Assembly: GCA_030038275.1 (NCBI GenBank) | Contig: JASHPG010000094.1 | Location: forward strand, 1 to 62,171 | Direction of reading: 5' to 3' | Source of the DNA: Candidatus Acidiferrales bacterium | GTDB lineage: Bacteria > Acidobacteriota > Terriglobia > Acidiferrales > UBA7541 | DNA length: 62,171 nucleotides | Shown here: positions 50,531 through 60,236 of the stretch, in pieces | Numbering within the stretch: the stretch's first letter is position 1 | How the letters are laid out: each line of letters begins with the position of its first letter | Program-made: the position numbers and the translations under genes | The notes under the pieces: model-generated | Seen by the model: only the letters and a program-made list of their open reading frames with translations | Told to the model about the DNA's origin: nothing | Databases searched by the model: none

Positions 50531-51069
50531 CAGTCGCGAAAGCAGTCTGGCACCAAATCCAATCGAGCGATCACCGGCTGATGCGGAGGGTGCACCGGTG
50601 GCGCGCGCCAAGGTGGTTCCGCATCGCGATGATTGCGGCGACTCGAGGAGGAGACGGATGGCTCTGGTACGCGTTCGGAATGATTCTGTTGCTCGAAGGT
50701 GGAGAGCATCGCTTCGCCGCTATCGGGGCGGCCGCTACCAGCGCCGTGGCGGGTATTTTTATTTTCCGCGCGCTCAAACACACCAGTCGGCGCAAAAGGC
50801 CGTGCGAAATCGAGCAGCACTGCTGGGCATCGATACTACCGCCAGACAAATATTCTTTTCCCTCCGGCCATGCAATCACCGCGTTCGCAGTCGCCGTCTC
50901 CGTAGGGCTCTTTTATCCTTACCTGCAACCATGCCTGATCCTAGCAGCACTGTTGATCGCCGCGTCGCGCATCGCGCTCGGGATGCATTTTCTGAGCGAT
51001 GTTTTAGCTGGGATCGCGCTAGGAGTGGCACTGGGGATGGCGAGCTACCACATCTTCGCGTTCATTTAA
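50527..51069 (+). CDS. PAP2-family membrane phosphatase
   Basis: 180 residues from ATG 50527, overlapping the upstream stop. The phosphatase signature is complete: KHTSRRKRPCEIE (motif 1), YSFPSGHAITAF (motif 2) and ASRIALGMHFLSDVLAG (motif 3 with catalytic His and Asp). Several transmembrane helices lie between. Substrates of this class are phosphatidic acid, PGP or undecaprenyl pyrophosphate. Coupled to the PHP gene; the upstream frame to 50143 is a shadow of it. Confidence 0.93.
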   Translation: MTVAKAVWHQIQSSDHRLMRRVHRWRAPRWFRIAMIAATRGGDGWLWYAFGMILLLEGGEHRFAAIGAAATSAVAGIFIFRALKHTSRRKRPCEIEQHCWASILPPDKYSFPSGHAITAFAVAVSVGLFYPYLQPCLILAALLIAASRIALGMHFLSDVLAGIALGVALGMASYHIFAFI

Positions 51070-51095
51070 AAGCGCAGGCGGAACATTCGCGACGT

Positions 51096-52382
51096 TCAGA
51101 GGTCAAGCGGAAGCGGATCGTCTCCGGTGATCAGGCGGGCAGAGCGGTCGTGAGTTAGATACATATACCCCCACTGGACCATTACTAGAACCCGGTTTCG
51201 AAACTGCACGATGTACATCAGGTGAACGAATAGCCAGATCAGCCACGCCGGCCAGCCGGAAATCCGCACCCAACGCAAATCAGCGACGGCAGTGGCACGT
51301 CCGACGCTGGCAAGATTGCCCTTGTCGAAATAATGGAATGGCCGCGAGGTGCGTTGGCCTTTCAGCCGGCGAATGATGGCGCGGGCGGCGTAAACACCCT
51401 GCTGAATGGCGGTCTGCGCGACGCCAGGCAAAGGATGGCCGGTCTGATAGCTGAAGTTGGCGAGATCGCCGATGGCGAAAATCTCCGGGTGGCCAGGAAG
51501 GGTCAGATCTGGTTGCACGGTAACGCGGCCCTGCTTGTCGAGAGCGGCGCCGGTGGCCTCCGCGACGGACCGCGCGAGAGGCGAGGCGAGAACGCCAGCG
51601 GCCCAGAGAACGGTGCGAGTGGGAATGGTGGTCTCGTGACCGGATTCGCGGAGCGTGACGGAAGATTCGTCGATCTTGGTGACCAGAGCGCTGGTGCGTA
51701 CGGTTACGTGCAGGCGCTCCACCATCCGCTGCGCCGCAGCGGAAAGTTTCGGCGGATAGGATGGCAGAATTGAGCCAGCGGCCTCGACCAGGATGATTTG
51801 AGTGCTCCTGGGATCGATCGAGCGAAAATCACAGCGAAGCGTATCATGGGCAATTTCGCCGAGGGCTCCGGCCAGTTCTACGCCGGTGGGTCCGGCTCCG
51901 ACGATAATGAATGTGAGCCAAGCGCGGCGCTTTTCAGGATCGGTTTCGCGTTCGGCGGCTTCGAAGGCGAGCAGAATGCGGCGCCGCATGTGCGTGGCGT
52001 CCTCGACGGTCTTGAGTCCCGGCGCGAAGCGCTCCCATTCGTCATGGCCAAAATATTGATGGCTGGAGCCGGCGGCCAGGATCAACGAGTCGTATTCGAC
52101 GTAGCCGTCACTAAGCACAACGCGGCGATTCTTTACGTCGATGCCGGTGGCCTCCGCGAGAAGGACTCGAGCGCTGCGATAACGACGGAGAATATTTCGA
52201 AGCGGCGAGGCGATGTTAGCCGGCGAGAGCGCGCCGGTAGCAACCTGATAGAGGAGCGGCTGAAACAGATGATGGTTGCGGCGGTCGATAAGGGTTACGT
52301 CAACGCCTGCGCGGGCGAGTTTCAGCACGGCGCTCAGCCCACCGAAACCTCCGCCAACGATCGCTACTCGATGTCCGTCCAT
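51096..52382 (-). CDS. ndh: Type II NADH dehydrogenase (NAD(P)/FAD-dependent)
   Basis: 428 residues from ATG 52382 (DGHRVAIVGGGFGG). First Rossmann GGGFGGLSAVLKLAR binds FAD; second IVGAGPTGVELAGALGE binds NADH; VTVQPDLTLPGHPEIFAIGDLA is the FAD C-terminal motif. The tail WPAWLIWLFVHLMYIVQFRN is a membrane-associated helix, as in NDH-2. Such enzymes feed electrons from NADH to menaquinone without proton pumping, fitting the menaquinone genes at 34.9-37.7 kb. The longer frame to 52421 is not conserved. Confidence 0.92.
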   Translation of the reverse strand: MDGHRVAIVGGGFGGLSAVLKLARAGVDVTLIDRRNHHLFQPLLYQVATGALSPANIASPLRNILRRYRSARVLLAEATGIDVKNRRVVLSDGYVEYDSLILAAGSSHQYFGHDEWERFAPGLKTVEDATHMRRRILLAFEAAERETDPEKRRAWLTFIIVGAGPTGVELAGALGEIAHDTLRCDFRSIDPRSTQIILVEAAGSILPSYPPKLSAAAQRMVERLHVTVRTSALVTKIDESSVTLRESGHETTIPTRTVLWAAGVLASPLARSVAEATGAALDKQGRVTVQPDLTLPGHPEIFAIGDLANFSYQTGHPLPGVAQTAIQQGVYAARAIIRRLKGQRTSRPFHYFDKGNLASVGRATAVADLRWVRISGWPAWLIWLFVHLMYIVQFRNRVLVMVQWGYMYLTHDRSARLITGDDPLPLDL

Positions 52383-52494
52383 GGAAGGCGCGCAGGGGCC
52401 TGCACGCCAAACCTCCAGCAATCATTGGATGTTACGACCCGAGGAAAAGTGTCGAATCCGGGGCGTGGATAGCGCGCGTGACTCCTGGCGGAAT

Positions 52495-53946
52495 TTACAT
52501 GCGCGGAATTTGCGAGACGTTCCAGCCGCCGCCGAGTGCTTTGACCAGGAGCACGCTGGCGGTCATGCGGCGGGTAGCGATATCGACGGCGCTGCGCTCG
52601 TCATTGAGGGCGGCACTTTCGGCGGTGGTTACTTCCAGGTAATTGGTGACGCCGCCCTTATAACGTGTGTTCGAGAGGTCCAGAGCATGTTGGGCGGCGG
52701 CAACGGCGGCATCCTCCACCTTGGCTTCGCCATCTAAAATGCGCAGCGCCGCCAAATTGTCCTCGACTTCCTGGAACGCGACCAAAGTAGTCTGCCGATA
52801 TTGATCGACCGATTGACGATAGGCGGAGCGCGCTTGCTCGTTCATGGCGCGGCGCGCGCCTCCATCGAAAACCAATTCCGCGGCGGAGCCGGCAAGGGAC
52901 CAAAAGCCGCTCGGGCCTTGGAGAAGGTTCGTGATGGTGCTGCTCTCGAATCCGCCGGAGCCGCTTAAACCAATCGCGGGGAAATAGGCGGCGCGGGCGA
53001 CTCCAATATTGGCGTTGGCCTCTTCGACGCGCCGCTCGGCGGCGGCAATGTCCGGACGGCGCTCCAGCAAATCCGATGGCAGGGCGGCGGGAATCGATGG
53101 CGGCCCCATCGAGAGGGGCAGCGGCTGCAAAGTGAAGTTTGCCGACGGAGTTCCAATTAGCACGGCGATGGCGTGCTCGTATGCCGCGCGTTGGACGCCG
53201 ACATCGACGGCTTCGGCGCGCGTGGTTTGGAGCTGCGTCTGCGCCTGGGCCACATCGAGTTCGGACGAAAGGCCGCCTTGATAGCGGCTCTGGGTGAGTT
53301 CCAAGGCGCGCTGATAGGAGACAACCGTGGAATTCAGCAACTGGGCCTGCGAATCGAGCCCGCGCAGTTCGAAGTAGTCCAGCGCCAGTTCGGCATGAAG
53401 GCTCAAATCGACGCTAGCGAGATCGGCGGCGCTGGCTTGGGCTTCAGAGCGGGCGGCCTCGACGGTGCGCCGCACACGGCCCCAAACGTCCGGTTCGTAG
53501 GAGGCATCGAGAGGCAACTGCACGTCGCTGTAAGTGACAGGCGAGCCGGCGCCATACAGCGCGCGATTCTGCGACTGGCGGTTGCCAGAGGCCGCGGCGC
53601 CCGCGGTCACGCTCGGAAATTCTCCGGCACGAGCTGTTCCGATAGCGGCGCGCGCTTGCTCGAATTGCTCTTGTGCGGCCTTGAGCGTCTGGTCGGACAC
53701 TGTGAGCTGATCTTCGAGCGAGCTTAGCTCCGGATCATCGTAAGCCTGCCACCATTGGCCTTTGGGAGCGGTGGCGTTGGGCTGCGCCAGCTTCCATCCC
53801 TTGGCTTCCTTATAGGCAACGGGCACTTGGGCGCTGGGACGCACGTAGTTAGGCCCGACTGTGCATCCCCCCCAAAAAAGCCCGAATGCAAGCAGGAAAA
53901 CCGGAGGAAAGCGGCAGAGATTGATGCCCTTGGGGGGATGATTCAT
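52495..53946 (-). CDS. RND efflux outer-membrane lipoprotein (NodT/OprM-like)
   Basis: 483 residues from ATG 53946 (NHPPKGINLCRFPPVFLLAF then GLFWGGC); the lipobox GGC ends the signal peptide and fixes this start. The two OEP repeats show: LPLDASYEPDVWGRVRRTVEAARSEAQAS and LDYFELRGLDSQAQLLN, then LPSDLLERRPDIAAAERRVEEANANIGVARAAYFP. TolC-like trimer forms the outer-membrane exit duct. Third gene of the operon permease, adaptor, outer-membrane factor. Confidence 0.93.
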   Translation of the reverse strand: MNHPPKGINLCRFPPVFLLAFGLFWGGCTVGPNYVRPSAQVPVAYKEAKGWKLAQPNATAPKGQWWQAYDDPELSSLEDQLTVSDQTLKAAQEQFEQARAAIGTARAGEFPSVTAGAAASGNRQSQNRALYGAGSPVTYSDVQLPLDASYEPDVWGRVRRTVEAARSEAQASAADLASVDLSLHAELALDYFELRGLDSQAQLLNSTVVSYQRALELTQSRYQGGLSSELDVAQAQTQLQTTRAEAVDVGVQRAAYEHAIAVLIGTPSANFTLQPLPLSMGPPSIPAALPSDLLERRPDIAAAERRVEEANANIGVARAAYFPAIGLSGSGGFESSTITNLLQGPSGFWSLAGSAAELVFDGGARRAMNEQARSAYRQSVDQYRQTTLVAFQEVEDNLAALRILDGEAKVEDAAVAAAQHALDLSNTRYKGGVTNYLEVTTAESAALNDERSAVDIATRRMTASVLLVKALGGGWNVSQIPRM

Positions 53947-54055
53947 GCGAAAACGGTCGTGTCCGGAAGTCCCGCTCGGGTGATTGCAAGCCGAGTTCAT
54001 GCTGGCAGACAAACCGAAGCGTAGCCAAAGACATGCGGGCCGGGCCGGAACAAAA

Positions 54056-55282
54056 TCATTCTCCGCCACCGGCGGGGCTTTGGCCATTCTCCTGACGCGA
54101 AGAGACGACGCGCACCAGCTCTCCGGAAACGAGCGAGTCGGGCGGGTTGACGATCACCTGATCGGAAGGATTGAGGCCGGCGACGACCTCCACTTCATTT
54201 CCGAAGTCACGGCCAAGCGTGATGCTTTTTAGTACGGCGCGGCCATTCTCCACTGTCCCAGTTTGCAAGCCTTGGGAACGGAAAATCAGGGAACTGACGG
54301 GTAGGATCAGCGCGCGAGTGGCGTTGGGGATCTGAAAATGGACCTCAGCGTAAGCGCCGGGAAGAAGTTGACCGGTAGGATTATCGACATCGACTTCGAC
54401 GAGCAATGTGCGCGAGGCGGCATCAATCGCGTCCGAGGTGCGGACTAGAGTGCCGTTGAAGCGGCGGCCGGGAAATTCCGGCAGCGTGACATCGGCCGAC
54501 AAACCGGGACGAGCGGAAGCTGAATATTGCTGCGGCACGTTGACGTAAACGCGCAGCTTGCGGATCGCGGAGATGTGAAACAACTCAGTGGCCGGACTGC
54601 CGGCGCCCGAGTTGATGAGGTGGCCCACATCTGTGTTGCGCGCGGTGATCACGCCGTCGAAGGGAGCGTACACCCTCTCGAAGGATTGGAGTTCTTCGAG
54701 GCGCTTGACATTGGCTTGGGCGGAGGCGACAGCGGCCGTCTTGGCCTGAAAATCTCCCACGGCGTTATCCACATCCTGCTTGGCCACGGAGCCGCTTTTG
54801 AGCAGATTCTTGTAACGCTCGGCGGTGGTGCGGGCTAAGTCGTAGTTCGCCTGGGCAGTGTTCAGATCGGCGCGAGCTTGATCGAGCTGCTGATCGACCT
54901 CGGGACTTTCGATGACGGCGAGCAGGTCGCCTTTCTTCACACGGGAGCCGATATCGTGATACCAGGCTTTCAAATATCCGTTGGTGCGGGCGTAAATCGG
55001 GGAGTCCGCAAAAGCCTGCATGTTGCCCGGGAGCACGATTTCGGTCGTCGGATCGCCTAGTTTCGGATGAATGACGGCAACGGTAGGAATAGCGAGATCG
55101 CGGGTCTCCGTCTTAAGCGCCGCGCGCGCCTTGAAACGGGGCACTACGCCCGCGATCACAATCGCAGCCGCTATCGCGAGGACGATGACAACAGCCAGAA
55201 CACCACGACCGGATTCGCGCCGCCAGTCGGCGGGCACTCCACCACAGCCCGGATTTGCTCCGGGTTGATTTCTGTCGATCAC
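54056..55282 (-). CDS. RND periplasmic adaptor (HlyD/AcrA-type)
   Basis: 408 residues from GTG 55282, selected because AAGGA lies five bases upstream; GTG 55303 is the alternative. One N-terminal membrane anchor (GVLAVVIVLAIAAAIVIAGVV). Lipoyl half DIGSRVKKGDLLAVIESPEVDQQ, a coiled coil (LARTTAERYKNLLKSGSVAKQ... VASAQANVKRLEEL) and beta-barrel segments with RNTDVGHLINSGAG. It bridges pump and exit duct. The C-terminus is Gly-rich. Confidence 0.92.
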   Translation of the reverse strand: MIDRNQPGANPGCGGVPADWRRESGRGVLAVVIVLAIAAAIVIAGVVPRFKARAALKTETRDLAIPTVAVIHPKLGDPTTEIVLPGNMQAFADSPIYARTNGYLKAWYHDIGSRVKKGDLLAVIESPEVDQQLDQARADLNTAQANYDLARTTAERYKNLLKSGSVAKQDVDNAVGDFQAKTAAVASAQANVKRLEELQSFERVYAPFDGVITARNTDVGHLINSGAGSPATELFHISAIRKLRVYVNVPQQYSASARPGLSADVTLPEFPGRRFNGTLVRTSDAIDAASRTLLVEVDVDNPTGQLLPGAYAEVHFQIPNATRALILPVSSLIFRSQGLQTGTVENGRAVLKSITLGRDFGNEVEVVAGLNPSDQVIVNPPDSLVSGELVRVVSSRQENGQSPAGGGE

Positions 55283-55374
55283 AAGTTTCCTTACCCCAAT
55301 CACGCTAAATGATTTAGATGTGGGCGGATGTATGCGAGTTTCACCAGAGCCGCCATCGTAGAGGGCGCCCGCAA

Positions 55375-58300
55375 TTACGCGGCCTCCCTGGACGAGCTAG
55401 AGCTGCGTTTACCGTGAACGATGCTGAAAAATACAGGCACAAAAAAGAGCGTCGCGACCGTGGCAAAGATCAGGCCGCCGACCACGGCGCGCCCGAGCGG
55501 GGCATTCTGCTCGCCGCCCTGGCCCATGCCGAGCGCCATGGGAAGCATGCCGATGATCATGGCAAGAGCAGTCATCAGCACGGGACGAAAACGCGTGAAT
55601 CCGGCCTCAAGGGCGGCTTCGGAGGGCGTTTTGCCCGCAGCCAGACGATCGCGCGAAAAACTGACCACGAGAATGCTATTCGCGGTGCCGACTCCCATGC
55701 ACATAATTGCGCCGGTGAGCGCCGGAACGCTGAGCGTTGTGTGCGTGACGAAAAGACACCAGACGATGCCAGCGAGCGCCGCAGGCAGAGCCATTAGGAT
55801 AACGAATGGATCCAGCCAGGACTGGAAGTTCACGACAATCAAGAAATAGACCAGCACGATCGAGAATGCGAGTCCGCCAAGCAATCCTACGAAAGATGTT
55901 CGCATGGTCTGAACCTGCCCCAGGACGTTGATCTGCGAACCGCGGGGCAGATTTTTTCGATTGCGATCGATGATCGACCCAATGTCGCCGGAGACGCCGC
56001 CCAGATCGCGGCCGTCCACCGAACCGAAAATGTCGATTGCTGGCTCAACATCGTAGTGCGAAACGACGGCCATTTCGGAGCTGCGGCTGAAGGAAGCCAC
56101 ATCGCTGAGAATTTCCGGCTGACTGGTTCCCTGGCTGCTGATGGGAACATTTTCCAGCTTCTGGAGAGAGTCAGTGCGGTATTCCGGAGTTTGCACCGCG
56201 ATGTTGTAGCTGACGCCGGTCTGCGGATCTAGCCAGAAGGTGGGCGTTGTCTGAAAGCTGCCGCTGAGTGAAACGAGAAGGTTTTGCGCAACATCGTTGG
56301 CTGTGTAGCCGATCTGCTCCGCTTTCGTGCGATTCACCTGGATATGCAGACGAGGCTCATTGAACTCTTGCTGGATGCGCAGGTCCACGGCGCCGGGAAT
56401 GAATTTCAGCTGATTTAAGAGGTTGTCGGCGAAGCCGCGGTTGGCCAAGAGGTCTCGTCCGACAATCTGTACGTCGATCGGAGCGGGCTGACCGAAATCC
56501 AGAATTTTACTGACCATATCGGTTGGCAGGTCGTAGAACTGAACGCCCGGAAAATCCTGGGTCAGGACGCGGCGCAGTTCGCGCACGTACTGAATTGTTG
56601 GTTTATGTTTCGCCGCCAGGGAAACGAGTATGTCGGCGTCTTCCGTGCCGATTGGCGCCGAGTTGCTGTAGGAAAGGTTGATGCTGCTATAAGGCAGGCC
56701 GATGTTGTCGATAATGGAGACGAGTTCCGAAGACGGGATATGGGCCCGAATGTCCGCCTCCACACGGTCGCAGAGCGCCGCCGTATCTTCGATGCGAGTG
56801 CCCGTGGGAGCGCGCATATGCAGATTGAATTCACCGCTATCGACGGAAGGAAAGAAATCCTCGCCGACGAGCGGAAGGAGCGCGAACGATAGCAGGCACG
56901 CGCCAAAGAATCCGGCTATGAACAGTTTGCGGTGCTCGATGCAAGACGCCAGCATGCTGTGATACCCGTCGCGGAAACGCTCGAAACCCACTTCAAATCT
57001 GGCCTGAAGACGCACGAACACGTTGCGGGACGCGCGGATTTGTTCCAGCCGCTGCTCCTCGCTCTGCTCGACGAGTAAGTATCTGGCCATCGTGGGAACG
57101 AGGCTGCGAGAGAGCAGATACGATGCGAGCATGGCGAAAACAACAGCCTCGGCGAGGGGCACGAACAAATACCTCGCGACCCCCGATAAAAAGAACATTG
57201 GAACGAATACGATGCAAATCGAGAGCGTGGAAACCAGCGCGGGAACGGCAATTTGCGAGGCACCGTCGAGTATCGCCTGAACGATTTCCTTACCTTGATC
57301 GATATTACGGTTGATGTTTTCAACCTCGACGGTGGCATCGTCGACGAGGATACCCACAGCGAGAGCCAATCCGCCAAGAGTCATCATGTTAATCGTCTGC
57401 CCCAGGGCACTGAGAACGATGATCGACGCCAAAACAGACAATGGGATCGAAACGGCGATAATCAACGTGCTGCGCCAATTGCCCAGGAAGATCAAGATCA
57501 TCAGGGCCGTCAAAGATGCGGCGATGGCACCCTCGCGAATCACGTCATCGATCGACGCTCGGACGAAAATCGACTGGTCCGACAGAAAATGAATTCGAAG
57601 CGGCGGCGGCAGACCGGCCAAGATACTGGGAACTTTCTTTTTTACGTTGGCGATGATCTGGAGGGTGGAAACGTCGCCATTCTTCATAACTGAGAGCAGG
57701 GCTGCCCGAGTGCCATCTACCCGAACGATATTTGTTTGGGGCGGGTAGCCATCACGAACGTGCCCGACGTCGTGGATGTATATCGTGGATGTGCCTACCT
57801 GCTTGACCGGCAGGTTATTCAGTTCCTGAACGGTTTGCGGCGCTCCATTCATGTCCACCTGATATTCGAAGGGGCCAATCTTCGCCGTTCCAGCGGGAAT
57901 AATCAGGTTTTGGCTGCCGATCGCGTTCACAATGTCGTATGGCGAGAGGCCGTGGGCCTGGAGCGCCTGCGTATCAAGGTCCACTTGGATTTGGCGCTGC
58001 TTGCCGCCGTAGGGGTACGGAATGGCAATGCCCGGGATGTTGATCAGACCGACGCGGATGAAGTTCTGCGCTAAGTCTCCCAACTGCTGCTCGGTGAGCC
58101 CCTGGCCGGAAATGCCTAGCTGAAGGATCGGGACGGTCGAGGCGTTGTACTGGATCACGAATGGAGGCTGGGTGCCCGGAGGCATGGAGTGAACGATCGA
58201 TTGCGATATAGCCGTAATTTGCGCGACCGCGGTTCCGACATCAACGCCCGGTTGAAAAAAAACCTTCACAATCGCGCGGCCGGCAAGTGACTGAGAGTCG

Positions 58301-58542
58301 ATATGAGAAATGTTGTTGACGGTCGTAGTCAGCGCGCGCTCGTACTGATAAACGATGCGGTTTGACATGTCCTCCGGCGAAAGCCCGTTATAATTGAAGA
58401 GAACGCTGATGACCGGAATGTCGATGTTCGGGAATATGTCCACCGGCGTACGCGCGATGGCTACGACGCCGACGATCAGAATCAGAATGGCCGCGACGAC
58501 AAAAGTATAAGGACGGCGTAGAGCCAGCCGTACGATCCACAT
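55375..58542 (-). CDS. RND-family efflux permease
   Basis: 1055 residues, complete. First helix LALRRPYTFVVAAILILIVG is typical of the HAE1/MdtB group. Helix 4 carries the proton-relay Asp pair in LALAVGILVDDATVEVENIN. Porter domains with RAIVKVFFQPGVDVGTAVAQ and pump-domain duplicates are present; the last helices have VLMTALAMIIGMLPMALGMGQGGEQNAPLG. Substrate (drug, metal or other) cannot be read; the MdtB/MexF-like class exports organic compounds. First gene of the minus-strand efflux operon; no regulator is adjacent. Confidence 0.94.
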   Translation of the reverse strand: MWIVRLALRRPYTFVVAAILILIVGVVAIARTPVDIFPNIDIPVISVLFNYNGLSPEDMSNRIVYQYERALTTTVNNISHIDSQSLAGRAIVKVFFQPGVDVGTAVAQITAISQSIVHSMPPGTQPPFVIQYNASTVPILQLGISGQGLTEQQLGDLAQNFIRVGLINIPGIAIPYPYGGKQRQIQVDLDTQALQAHGLSPYDIVNAIGSQNLIIPAGTAKIGPFEYQVDMNGAPQTVQELNNLPVKQVGTSTIYIHDVGHVRDGYPPQTNIVRVDGTRAALLSVMKNGDVSTLQIIANVKKKVPSILAGLPPPLRIHFLSDQSIFVRASIDDVIREGAIAASLTALMILIFLGNWRSTLIIAVSIPLSVLASIIVLSALGQTINMMTLGGLALAVGILVDDATVEVENINRNIDQGKEIVQAILDGASQIAVPALVSTLSICIVFVPMFFLSGVARYLFVPLAEAVVFAMLASYLLSRSLVPTMARYLLVEQSEEQRLEQIRASRNVFVRLQARFEVGFERFRDGYHSMLASCIEHRKLFIAGFFGACLLSFALLPLVGEDFFPSVDSGEFNLHMRAPTGTRIEDTAALCDRVEADIRAHIPSSELVSIIDNIGLPYSSINLSYSNSAPIGTEDADILVSLAAKHKPTIQYVRELRRVLTQDFPGVQFYDLPTDMVSKILDFGQPAPIDVQIVGRDLLANRGFADNLLNQLKFIPGAVDLRIQQEFNEPRLHIQVNRTKAEQIGYTANDVAQNLLVSLSGSFQTTPTFWLDPQTGVSYNIAVQTPEYRTDSLQKLENVPISSQGTSQPEILSDVASFSRSSEMAVVSHYDVEPAIDIFGSVDGRDLGGVSGDIGSIIDRNRKNLPRGSQINVLGQVQTMRTSFVGLLGGLAFSIVLVYFLIVVNFQSWLDPFVILMALPAALAGIVWCLFVTHTTLSVPALTGAIMCMGVGTANSILVVSFSRDRLAAGKTPSEAALEAGFTRFRPVLMTALAMIIGMLPMALGMGQGGEQNAPLGRAVVGGLIFATVATLFFVPVFFSIVHGKRSSSSSREAA

Positions 58543-58870
58543 CTATGCGAGCGCTCCCCTAATTCGCCGGGCCGAGTCGGGACACAGACGGCGAGGTTAT
58601 TGATCCAGAGGACTCAACATTATCTCACGCCTCGCAAATCGGCGTGCCCGTAGCGCCTCCATCATTCGTTAGCCGAGAGTCGCGCTTGGGGATGCGACCG
58701 GTGGTGATTGCCGTGCGCCGACATGTCATCTGATTTCATCTTGTGCCCAATTTGCCTCCCATCCGCGTTTAGGGGACTCGTTGGAGGCTTGTTTGCGGTC
58801 TTTGCCTACCTTGACCAGGTGACCCGGTAGCATTTAGATTTTCTCGCGGACGGCATTGCGGAGGCTCAAA
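58543..58870. other. Intergenic divergent promoter region
   Basis: 328 bases between the efflux operon and the small membrane protein; holds the candidate promoter 58811-58839. No TetR or MarR operator-type palindrome stood out. Confidence 0.4.
58811..58839 (+). promoter_or_regulatory. Candidate promoter for the small membrane protein
   Basis: TTGACC (58811-58816) and TTAGAT (58834-58839) with 17 bases between. The -35 box is good, the -10 box weak. Confidence 0.35.
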
Positions 58871-59038
58871 GTGACAGACCTGCTGACGCGCGATCTACCT
58901 CTTGCGCTGACGGTTCTGGCTGGCGCAGCACTCATCGTCGGGCCTGTTGCCGCGTTGAGCGTGATGTTTTGGCATTGGCAAGAGGAACTGAAGCGGTCCG
59001 TTCGCCTGCGCCAAGCTAGAACTACTCAAATTCGATAA
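58871..59038 (+). CDS. Small membrane protein of unknown function (55 residues)
   Basis: GTG 58871 is preceded at six bases by GGAGG (58860-58864), a very convincing start signal. The product has one long hydrophobic helix (LPLALTVLAGAALIVGPVAA then LSVMFW) and a basic C-terminal tail (WQEELKRSVRLRQARTTQIR), so it is probably a single-pass protein with the tail in the cytoplasm. No family recognised. It lies between an efflux operon and a PEP-CTERM protein gene without obvious link to either. Confidence 0.6.
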   Translation: MTDLLTRDLPLALTVLAGAALIVGPVAALSVMFWHWQEELKRSVRLRQARTTQIR

Positions 59039-59290
59039 TTTCTCCGAAAAATGGAAAGGGCTTCTCGCAGGTCAGCGAGTATGCCGCGCCATGCGTGCGA
59101 TTCATCCGAGAGCCGCGCCCCCACTGAGCCCTCACGCGTCTCTTCCCCCGACGGTCTGATATGTAGGAAAAGCGTGGGGCGATAACAGCAAATAAATTTA
59201 ACCATTTCGCGCGATTCGCCGCGAACCCGCTCATATCGTACGAAAAACCAGTGACAAATTTTGGCACGCTGCGTGCTCGGATATCAGGTG

Positions 59291-60190
59291 ATGAACCTAG
59301 ATTCCGGCCCAGGCAAAGCACCGAGCAACAGGACTAGCTTAGTAAGATGGCATTACTGGTTGTACTGGGCCGGTGTCGCGTGCGCTTTTGTAGCTGCTCT
59401 CACCGCATTCGGGCTGATAAAGTGGCCGAGCCGCCGCGCGCAACAGCGGGGCATCGGCTCAGCAATCACCGACTCGAACCCGGGGCAGGCAACGATCTCG
59501 ACCGGCGTGGAATTCCAGAGGCGTCGGCTCTATCCGTACTCCGTGGTGCCCGGAGGGGTGGAAAGCGCAGCAGAACTCCGAAACGCCATCTCCCGCGACC
59601 CGTTGGTGGCGCAACTGTACGCGAGTTTCGATTTGTCGCGAGCGCACATCGTGCGACTGACGCACGATCGCGAGGTTTACGTCTCTTATCGCTACGACGG
59701 CAAGATTTACTGGACCAAGAAGCGCCTCTTGCTGCGCGCTGGGGAAACTGTAATAACCGAAGGCAAAGAAACGGGGCGTACGCGCTGCGGAAACCGGGTC
59801 TCCGAGACGCCAATGCAGCCGGTTCGGCAAAATGAACCGCCGAATGCCGCGGTCAATACTCCAGTTAACGCGCCCACGTACGCTGGCGCCGAAGCTCCAG
59901 CCACGGAACTTGCTGAAAACACGGATACGCTTCCGCTCTTGCCGGTAGGGTCGCCTTCGCTCGATCCAGACGGGAGGATGCCCCTAATTCCGCAGACGCC
60001 GCCATCTCCCACCGTAATTCCACCCCCATTTTTCCCGCTAGTCGGAGGTGGACCACCATCGTTTCCAAATGTTACTCCGCCTCCTCCGGTCGCAGCGCCC
60101 GAACCCGGCGAACTCTTGCTGCTGGCGATAGGCTTAATCGCACTGGGTCTGATGGCATTATTCACAGTACGACAAACCAGGAAAGCCTAA
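59291..60190 (+). CDS. PEP-CTERM protein with an N-terminal membrane anchor
   Basis: 299 residues from ATG 59291 (the upstream TTG 59261 adds ten residues of no clear value). The N-terminal helix WHYWLYWAGVACAFVAALTA is an anchor or uncleaved signal. A small globular part (residues about 75-150) has ISRDPLVAQLYASFDLSRAH and YVSYRYDGKIYWTKKRLLL. A Pro-rich linker of about 100 residues leads to the sorting signal PEPGELLLLAIGLIALGLMA then LFTVRQTRKA: Pro-Glu-Pro, membrane helix, basic end. This is the substrate signal of exosortase (EpsH). No exosortase gene is in the window. The middle Cys (TRCGNRVSE) is unpaired. Function unknown; surface or matrix role likely. Confidence 0.78.
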   Translation: MNLDSGPGKAPSNRTSLVRWHYWLYWAGVACAFVAALTAFGLIKWPSRRAQQRGIGSAITDSNPGQATISTGVEFQRRRLYPYSVVPGGVESAAELRNAISRDPLVAQLYASFDLSRAHIVRLTHDREVYVSYRYDGKIYWTKKRLLLRAGETVITEGKETGRTRCGNRVSETPMQPVRQNEPPNAAVNTPVNAPTYAGAEAPATELAENTDTLPLLPVGSPSLDPDGRMPLIPQTPPSPTVIPPPFFPLVGGGPPSFPNVTPPPPVAAPEPGELLLLAIGLIALGLMALFTVRQTRKA

Positions 60191-60236
60191 TCTGCATTAT
60201 CGGCTGGAGTCGCGAACTTGTCGCGGCTACGGGGAA

